NCBI GenBank assembly: GCA_963932465.1 | Contig: OZ010791.1 | Span: 324,279,283 to 324,343,282 of the forward strand | Direction: 5' to 3' | Length of the DNA stretch: 64,000 bases | Source of the DNA: Maratus speciosus | Taxonomy: Eukaryota; Arthropoda; Arachnida; Araneae; Salticidae | Shown: in pieces, positions 56,057-64,000 of the stretch | How the letters are laid out: the number at the start of each line of letters is the position of its first letter | How positions within the stretch are numbered: position 1 is the first letter of the stretch | Translations under genes and position numbers: made by a program | Notes under the pieces: model-generated | What the model was told of the DNA's origin: nothing | Databases searched by the model: none | The model's input: only the letters and a program-made list of their open reading frames with translations

Positions 56057-57524
56057 GGGTAATTCCGGGATTTATGCCGCACATTTTTTTTTAATCGGTG
56101 TATAAAGTTCCATGGTGGACATAAAATTAAAAAAATCATGTTGTGCTATTTAATGTTAAATATACAACGCGTGTACTGCGACAAAAAAATTCAAAACAAA
56201 TTATTAATATTTTTTAAGAATTTTTTTCTAAAACATTACACTGTGGCGCGCCACCCGTACATTCAGGCTGAGACGCCGCACTTGTGCGGTAGTTATGCCG
56301 CGCTTCTAATAAGAACAGAATGAAGTTATAAATAAAAATATTTAAAAAAATATTTATATCTGGACTATAATTATGGTGTAATAACAAAAGGAAACTAAAT
56401 GAGTACAATGAAACGTATTAGCAGATTCTTTAAATTAATAATTGTTGCCTAATTTCAATATTAAAATTATCGACTTATTTTTTTTTTTTACATTAAATTT
56501 TAATTGTTATTTCAGCAACAACGTAACATCAATGTATTAGAAAGGGAAAAGAAAAAAAGTAAAATTGCGTTTGCATAATTTATTTGTTAACCCTTTCGGG
56601 ACCGGTGGCTTTTACACAAATTTTAATCGTTGGTACCACTTTTTAAAAAGAAGTTACCTTTACTTAAGTAATCATGAAAATGCTCTAATTAAACAGAGCA
56701 AATATTATTTTCTTTTTTACTGGTGCCAGAAACAAATTTTGTAAGCTCTTTATGAAGGTGCTTATATGCTCCTATGGTCCCGAATTGGTTAAGAGATTGA
56801 CTTCAATCTACAGAAAAAGTGTCGAAAAAGTACAGTCTTTATGTAACTACATTTAAACGCATGATGCAACGAAGCCAATAACACTTCCTCTCTTTTGGAG
56901 TAGTTTGCAAAGAACGTCTGCGTTACGCGTAATCCAATTTTTCATTATTATCATCCTGATTTGCATCTTTTTTGCCCTTCTTACTTTTTATTTTCCCCCT
57001 TTTACTCCTTTGGTTTTAGTAAACTTAATAACATGTCTAACATGGTTAGTCTGTGCAAAAAGAAAAGGAAAAGTTAATAACACTCAATCATCCCGTACAA
57101 AAGAAACTGCGACATGTATACCGGAATAGCAGTGCAGCATGTATCCCATTTTGCATGGTGCAGACGTCGCACATCACAGTTACCTGCCATCGCTAAGGGG
57201 AATGGCGTAATCATACACACAGTACTCTATACAAACGCTACACTTAGTTTTGACATCGAAATCATGCATGCATTTAGTAATTAGTGTATCAAAAGTATTT
57301 AAACATAACGTTTAAAAGTTTGGACAGTGAAATCGTGCACTTACTTCAAATTAAGTATTGTACTTCTACAAGTAAACATCGTAATGGGATTCACGCTATA
57401 CACTGGTTAAAATAATCTCATTGCGCACCTATACAGTGCGTTTGACGACCATCTATCGATAATTATAAGAAATACAAGGGATGCGGCATCTATCCCGTAT
57501 GCGGCGACTCTCCCGGAGTTGCCC
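56057..57524. mobile_element. TA-flanked inverted-repeat element (1468 bp) with nested MITE
   Basis: GGGTAATTCCGGGATTTATG and the inverted right end GGGCAACTCCGGGAGAGTCG are bordered by TA (56055-56056, 57525-57526). GCCGCA words recur near both ends (GATGCGGCATCTATCCCG at 57480). A TTAA MITE sits inside at 56591-56788. A 74-aa ORF at 56905-57129 with a hydrophobic stretch (FFIIIILICIFFALLTFYF) has no known relative. The superfamily is unclear. Confidence 0.6.
56591..56788. mobile_element. TTAA-flanked MITE (198 bp), nested
   Basis: CCCTTTCGGGACCGG and the inverted right end CCAATTCGGGACCATAG are bordered by TTAA (56587-56590, 56789-56792). Same size class as 16405-16603 and 53938-54137. Confidence 0.7.
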
Positions 57525-57841
57525 TACCCCTCCACGAAATTCAACCAACTCTTATCCATAACATCATCAAATATCTCAAAAACAGCAATCTCTCTACGTA
57601 CGACAATATTGATAACAATGCTCTAAAACTTTTACTTACTAACTGTATTCTCTAAATTAGCAAATTGATTAATTCTATCCTAAAATTCTGCTACTTTCCG
57701 AAACCTTGGAAAACATATCCCCGTATATTTTTATATGACGAGAATAGAAATACGCATATATTTTTTCATTCAATATTTGAAATAATTCTTTTAAAGGGTG
57801 AAAACGTTAATTTATGTATTTTTCGAACTAATATAACTTGA

Positions 57842-57880
<39 letters not shown>

Positions 57881-59300
57881 ATATTACGTTTCTTGTATTC
57901 AATTAGCTAAACACTGATTCGCGTGCTAAAATATTGTTCGGTATATTTTATAAAGAGTAATAAATTTGCGTGCAGTGGAATATAGAGATAATGAAATTTT
58001 AATCCAATTAATATTCTGTGATGGCATATGATTTATCAAAGCAAATAGACAATTTGATCATCTTTATTCTAAATATGGAATAGACTAATAAATTAATTTT
58101 ACTTGGTTGACATGAAATAAAGCACCCGAAAGATAGATTTATTTTAAAACATGCTGGACGTGTCAAGAATAAAACATAGAGTTTCTTTCGAAAATATCAT
58201 AGAAAGTATTTTGAAAATGTTCTTTTAGATTTTTGAATTTTACTTATAATATAATATAAAATTTAGTTTGAAAAGCACATTTTTGTCAGTACGTGATCGC
58301 TATTAATAATGGATAATTTCGATGTAAATTCAGCATTGTTATGAAAACGTTTTATTTAAAGTAAATAATAAATTAGGCGTTATAAAGCGTTATTTAAAAA
58401 CCATTAATTATTAAATAATAAAAGTTTGTTCTTTTCACGATTTATCCCTTTAATATTTTTACAAGTCTTTGAACTGATAATCAAAATTGCGCATCCGTTT
58501 TTTTTTTCTTTTCTAACCTGTCATTTATTACAAATATATTGCTTTATAATTACCGCGCCATAGTGTAACGCGTATTCCGATGTAATTTCTTTTTAACAGA
58601 ATATCTAAGTAAATAGTAAGACCATAGAAATAACACTGATCGTTGATGGATAAAAGAAATTTTTTTAAGCGCCAACACTGAAAAAAAAATCTGTAATTCT
58701 ACAGATGTAAAGTTGATTCTGTATGCTTACTTAACTTTTATCTGTAGGCTGTACATAAAAAGATGTAAGTCTAAAAAACTAGTTTTTATAAAGCTACAGA
58801 AACCTGTAGTTTTACAAAAGAATTTATTAAAATTACAGTTATTTTACTAAACTTTTATCTGCAACCCGGGTACCAGTTTCATAAGAAGATCTAGGCATCT
58901 CAGTTTCCTAAGCAATTCTTGGTAACCTTATAGATTTTTTGATTTAAGGTGCAAAAATGCATCTGTTACAGGAAATACTTTGTAAATTATGAAAACCGAA
59001 ATCCTTTGTAACTTAGTAAATAAAGCCAGATTTAAGGAGAAAAAAAAAATGTGCGTTGAAATAAAGGATTTATTTATTCATTTACTTATTTATTTTGTTG
59101 GTGGCAGTAGTGCTATATTATTTACAGTTTAAAAAAAGTTACCTTCACAGCTTAAATTATGTTAAGATATTCATTTCATACTTGTGTTCAAATACTCAAT
59201 GTCTTCGATATTCGCAACGCCACCTAGCGTAAGGGTTACGAGCAATAATACTGCAAAAGTTCGTGCACTTCCACACTGTTAAAACTGGATACTTAAAATA
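57525..59300. other. No gene recognised; T29 tract at 57847-57875
   Basis: AT-rich sequence. Around 58675-58860 repeated CTGTA..TCTACAGA words occur but form no clear element. Confidence 0.4.
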
Positions 59301-59384
59301 ATCAAAATGTACTCATTTTTGAGTACTTTCCGATCTTATAATAGCTCCGAGTACTTAACTCTTAAATTTGAGAAACGCATGTAC

Positions 59385-59610
59385 TCAATCTTTAGAGTAT
59401 ATACAGGCACTCGAACATAAGTATGTATAGAAACAGGCATACTCATATTTTTGAGTACATACAGGACTCAAACATGAGTATGTATAGAAATACCCACACT
59501 CATATTTTTGAGTACAAATAGGACTCAAACATGAGTATGTATAGAAACACACCAACTCATATTTTTGAATAAATCTAGTACTCAAACATGAGTATTTAGA
59601 CGAGGATAAA
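59385..59610. repeat. 57-bp tandem repeat, about 3.5 copies
   Basis: GTATGTATAG recurs at 59421, 59478 and 59535. Each unit holds ACTCATATTTTTGAGTAC and ACTCAAACATGAGTA, both near-palindromic. Because 57 is 19 codons, the minus strand stays open and encodes a 19-residue repeat around SPVCTQKYE.CFYTY (84-aa ORF at 59639-59385). Diverged units extend left to about 59300. I favour a minisatellite over a gene. Confidence 0.8.
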
Positions 59611-60027
59611 GTTTTAGCCCAGTGGTCAGGGGGTTGCACTCACAATTAATTAGGGGAAAACTGGAAATTGTTTTAATCATTGTTTGTTCATTGTGCATTC
59701 ATGTTAAATTTGTTCATTGTTTTACAGCGTACAGAAAATTCACCATTCCAATGTCAAAATTATTTTAAATTATCCAATCTAAAGCTGCATATTTTTTTTT
59801 TAATCACAAGGGATTTCCTAAAACTGTGCTGCGTGTTCTTTTTCGTATTAGAATTTACTTGTTTTTTTTCTTTTCCGCAAAACACAAAACATTCGTGAAT
59901 CGAAGCTGAAAATTTTTTTAATTTTTTCAGTCAAGAAGCCGAAATTTCTTCAAATAACAGAAAAAAATCTCTTGAAATCACATGGATATTCCGTCAACTG
60001 GCTGCCCGCACTTTTTAACGTGTTTTG

Positions 60028-61052
60028 ACTAATTTCTTTTTAAAGTGCCAACCTTTTCGATTTGAAAAAGATTTTTTTTTATGTTACAGACAAATTAGTC
60101 GTATTAAATCGAAAACAAAAATAGGATTTTTTTTATATGAATCCCATTTGTGCTTGTGTTGCGTAAAAATTAATCTTGTTTCATAAGATAAGAGATTTTC
60201 GTACGCGATCACTTTTCTTTTCCTTTATAGTATTTCTTGTTCTGTTGACATTTTTGTTTGCGTAGGTTCCCCGGTGGCGGTTTACCTAATTCCCAGATCC
60301 CTGTTGCCAAACTAGCTATCCTCAGTACAGATGTGTTTGTGCTTTTCTTCGGAACCCGAGCCCGTTGATTGAAAACCCAATTCCCCAAAAGGTCTGTCAT
60401 CGGATCTCAAGTCCGTCCGATTCCGATACTGAAAGTAATCATTGGAAAATCGTTAAAAACATTTTCTCATTTAAAAATCTATTCTTACTAAGAATTAACT
60501 ATTAATTCGAAATACTCTCTAATTGCGACTACTTTATTTTTAAAGTGCATACTTTCTCGATTTGAAACATAATTTTTTAATTTACAGACAAATTAAATAG
60601 AAAAAAACATGTTATCAATCATATACAACGCATCTTAAATACTAACAGAATTTCTTTATATGAATTCGATTTTTCCTTGTGTTGCGTACAAATTAGTCTT
60701 GTTTCATAAGATAAGAGATTTTCGTACGCGATCACTTTTCTTTTCCTTTATAGTATTTCTTAATTCTTTTGACATATTTGTTTGCGTACATTCCCCGGTG
60801 GCGGATTACCTAATATTTGCCCTGTTGCCAAACCCGCTATCCCCAGTTCAGACGTGCTTGTGCTTTTCTTTGAAATCCCAACCCGTTGATTCAAAATCCA
60901 TTCCCCAAAAATTTCTATCATCACACCCTAAGTCTGTCCCAGCTCGATACTGAAAGTACTCATTGAAAAATCGTTAAAAACATTTTCGCATTTAAAATTC
61001 TATTATTAATTAGAATTAACTATTAATTCAAAATACTCTCTACTTGCGACTT
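60028..61052. repeat. Direct tandem duplication, ~500-520-bp period, two copies
   Basis: TTTTTAAAGTGC..ACTTTCTCGATTTGAAA, AAGATAAGAGATTTTCGTAC, TTCCCCGGTGGCGG, CCTGTTGCCAAAC and AACTATTAATTC.AAATACTC recur in order, first copy ~60028-60531 and second ~60532-61052. Copies differ at many sites. Neither preserves an ORF seen in the other. Confidence 0.85.
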
Positions 61053-61599
61053 TTCCTAGTTTTCATGCATCTAAAAATTAGTTTTAAATAGAAAATTTGT
61101 TATACGCAAGCAGTCACAGAATTCCATAAAAGTCACAATTATTTAGTTTAAAAATTCTTCTCTACGCTGGGTCAGAAAGTCGTTAGTTATGTTTTCCAGT
61201 AATTTGTAAAAATGGACTTCAGATAGAAAGAGGGGATAGACAAAGGATACCACATGGATTCTTTATGTTAATGTCAGTGACCGCGTCAAGTTTTCAGAAT
61301 CGAATAGAATATTTCTCTTTAAATCCTATCTATAAAACTTAATTTTTTTTAAACTGATTTTTAAAGGTATTTAAAAAAACTTGGATTACATTCTTGTTTC
61401 TCATATAGAATCTGACAAGTTTTTGCCCCTTTTTAACACTTTCCAGCAAAGTTGAAAAGTGTTTAGGACTTCGGTTTGTCTGTCCGTCTGTACGCGCTCT
61501 AACTCCCGTAAATATACTCGGATCATTCTGAAATTTTTGGATGTTAGTGACCTCTACCATAGCACGAACCCTATTGCAAATGAAGTTTGTAGCATGTTT

Positions 61600-62660
61600 A
61601 GTTCATTTGCAGGGACAGTCAAAAAATTTACGTTACATTACGGCCTATGGGAAAAAATCGTTTAAAATGATTTTTAATGATGTTACATGCTTTCAAACAT
61701 AATAAATTGATATGCATTTATCAAGTTGACTAAAATATGCATTTTCTGTACAATATGCGGCCCAAAAAATAGTTATTATTCATTTACATGGCCGCACAAA
61801 AGAATTCCTTTACATAATGATATAGAAGTGGAGGGAATTTTTTCCGGCGTACTTTAATTATGTTAAACTATTACATGCATAATGAAATAGATATACGTCG
61901 CTAAGGTTTACAATAACTTATTTAATGGATAATACGAAATGCAGAGCATTTACAGGGACTCACAAAAGATTTCAGATACTATATTGTACCCGAAGTACTG
62001 TAAAGTAGCGATGATTGCTGGAAATGCATTTTTAATTATGTTATGTGCTTTTATGTTTCACTATATTTATGCATTGTATACGGTGTGTATAAATGCTGTA
62101 ATTGATATAGAGGGCTACTCTAAAGAATTCGTAATGATTACTGGGTATGATTGCAAATTGCTTAAAGGTGATTTTAAATGAGTTAGGCATTTTTACGCTG
62201 AACCGCATTTGGTTTACTAAGAAATGTTTGTAAAACATATATAAAATAACATACAGGGTCACGCAAAGAATTGGATACATGGCCGTCTATAAATGATAAT
62301 TTCTTGAAATGTGATTCCGGTAGTTTTAAGAGTGTTTTACTTTGAATTAAACTTTAGCTAAATAGAGGCGTGTAATATAGGTATTAGGTTCACTGCAGAG
62401 TTTTACAAAAGTATACAAGTATGTTTAAATTTATTAGTATAAATTGCTGAAAGAGAAATTTCAACCTGTTATGTGTTTTCTTGCTAAACTAAATTTCTCC
62501 ATTATATAGTATATATATCAACCTACAGATCAAATACAGGGCTGTTCAAAAGAATTGGAATACATATTTGCTATGGACGGTAACTGCTGAAATCAGTTTT
62601 TCAAATGTTTTATGTGTTTCCTAAAATGTTTACTTAATTCAGTTATATACCTTATTTCCC
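61600..62660. repeat. Degenerate tandem array, ~140-180-bp units
   Basis: The phrase ACAGGGACTCACAAAAGATT or a variant occurs at about 61611, 61787, 61950, 62108, 62255, 62390 and 62536. Most units continue with AATTATGTTA..TGC or TGTTATGTGTTTTC-like words. Sequence between units is strongly diverged, so this is an old array. The small ORFs within are not conserved between units. Confidence 0.6.
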
Positions 62661-64000
62661 TAAATAACGAAGTTTTGTTAAAGCATTCAGGAAGTGTTGG
62701 AAAGTGTTTCATAATCTATGCTTAACACATGATTTTTCTTACTTGTTTTGTTAATAAATAAAAGTTTAATTTTGACCAGAACATAAAGACTCGTATAAAA
62801 ATTGAACAGAAGTTCGTTTCGGAGATAGGTTGAATTCATCTGTTCTCTCTAAGCCTCTGTGCACATGAAATTTATAAAGAGTGTACATAGTTCGCATTAA
62901 GAATTTGCATTCTGCATTTCCGCCAAAATGTTCACCTATGAGTAAATGTGACAGGTGAGGCATTCTATAAATGCAAGTTTAAAAATACAGCAATATTAAT
63001 AACAGAACAAAAATGTGTAGAAAATAATATTATTAAACGTTTCAGAGAGGGGGGGAAGACATGAAGACAATTTCTATGTTCGGGAATATGTTGTCTATCA
63101 ACATAGTAGCTATACATCATTCAAAAATAAAGAATTAAAAATATATTTATTTTAGTAAACAACCACAAAAAAAAATCCTTAGATGTAATTAAAATATTTT
63201 GTTAAAAATTCAGTAGAATTTTGGTGAAATCAAATGATTTTTTTGTCACAGTGCACATAACAAAAGAAGATATCAACAGGGTACGACAAAAAGTATAATA
63301 TATATAAAGTAATAAAGTATAATATATAAAGTATACTTCATAATTTGAAATAGCGCGTTAAGCTAACAATTGATTAGTATGTCTATGTATAACTATGTAT
63401 AACTATGTCTGTTTTTAACTAATTGAAGTTAGATAAATAATATTCTTTTGTTATCCTCTTGAAAAAAAAAAAAATATTATTCAGACATAAAATAAATAAA
63501 TAAACAAATAAACTAATATAAAAGCAATATTTCAGGAAGTATCTGTCTAAGCTATAACAATGAAAACAAAAGTTTGAGTGCGTGTCTGTGCCAATCTGTC
63601 TATCTGTCCAGATTTTTATAGATTGCGGCAGGCTGCTGAAGAGACTGCTACAAAATTTACTAGGAAGTTGCAACTATGTATGAAGCAGTTCAAATTTCGT
63701 TTTTGTTTTTGTTTTTGTTTTTAATTTATTTTTAATGCTATTTTCAGCAATTTTTTTTATTTATTTTTTTATTTTTGCGTTTTGCGGCGATTTTTTCCGC
63801 ATTAGTCAAAGGAATCCAGTTTCACTCTTTTAACCCAAAAAAGTAAATTTTATCCCTTTACTTTATTCCGAATTCGTACAGTGGTTTTGAATTTTTACGA
63901 ATTTACTTATGCGACTTTTTATGTTTACCTTTTTTTAATAATCCGGTTTACATTTTTTAGCCCAATATAGTAAATTGAGTGCTCTGCGATTTTTTAAGTT
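62661..64000. other. No gene recognised; simple repeats
   Basis: Holds TATAACTATG repeats near 63380-63412, (AATA)n near 63490 and (GTTTTT)n at 63698-63722. ORFs are short and without motifs. Confidence 0.4.

Noticed and set aside
57847..57875. T29 (and A29 at 49483) as tails of processed pseudogenes
   Set aside because: No gene-like body or flanking duplication could be recognised next to either tract.

Overview
This is an AT-rich eukaryotic window with the character of an arthropod genome. There is no bacterial gene organisation and no rRNA or tRNA gene. The content is a dense palimpsest of mobile elements: BEL/Pao, an I-like LINE with an RNase H domain, Tc1/mariner, pogo/Tigger, hAT, TTAA-target and Harbinger-like DNA transposons, a tRNA-headed SINE, and possibly Helitrons. 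The host clade below arthropod is not shown by the sequence. No host protein-coding gene could be identified; one 65-bp possible first exon (6927-6991) and one CpG-rich stretch (37265-37650) are the only hints.

The one intact long gene belongs to a complete BEL/Pao LTR retrotransposon on the minus strand (9001-15725). It has a single 1741-aa Gag-Pol ORF, two 430-bp LTRs that read identical, TG...CA ends, a polypurine tract, a candidate primer site and a 5-bp target duplication (CATTT). It looks like a very young, possibly still mobile insertion.

Layout, left to right. 1-2215: tandem array of a ~460-bp repeat split by a Tc1-like element with ~200-bp inverted ends and a transposase HTH relic. 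3096-4155: a repeat built of five ~145-bp subunits, with a second copy at 39542-40445. 9001-15725: BEL/Pao. 16.0-18.7 kb: cluster of short inverted-repeat elements (TTAA type, pogo type, and a twin pair with 6-bp target duplications). 22254-23892: degraded pogo/Tigger element plus an adjoining short relative. 25225-27120: a ~65-copy, 28-bp CpG-rich tandem array. 28278-32219: a TTAA-flanked element with long inverted ends that has received an hAT element (itself carrying a pogo-type insertion), a Harbinger-like element and others. 31.9-35.3 kb: duplicated segments, one interrupted by a 1.73-kb element with an 8-bp target duplication, while the other copy preserves the empty site. 35610-37004: hAT-like element with a nested near-perfect inverted-repeat element. 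40495-43885: dead 5'-truncated LINE with RNase H. 45198-45437: SINE with 13-bp target duplication. About 47.1-48.0 kb: pseudogene of a transposon-associated protein. 53.9-57.5 kb: more TTAA-type and TA-type inverted-repeat elements. 59.3-62.7 kb: several tandem arrays.

These parts do not form a cooperating gene system. The value of the window is the clear insertion order recorded by target-site duplications, reconstituted inverted repeats and a paralogous empty site. I found no convincing evidence of a novel cellular system. The least explained items are the 28-bp array, the twin 6-bp-TSD elements and the ~145-bp-subunit repeat family.
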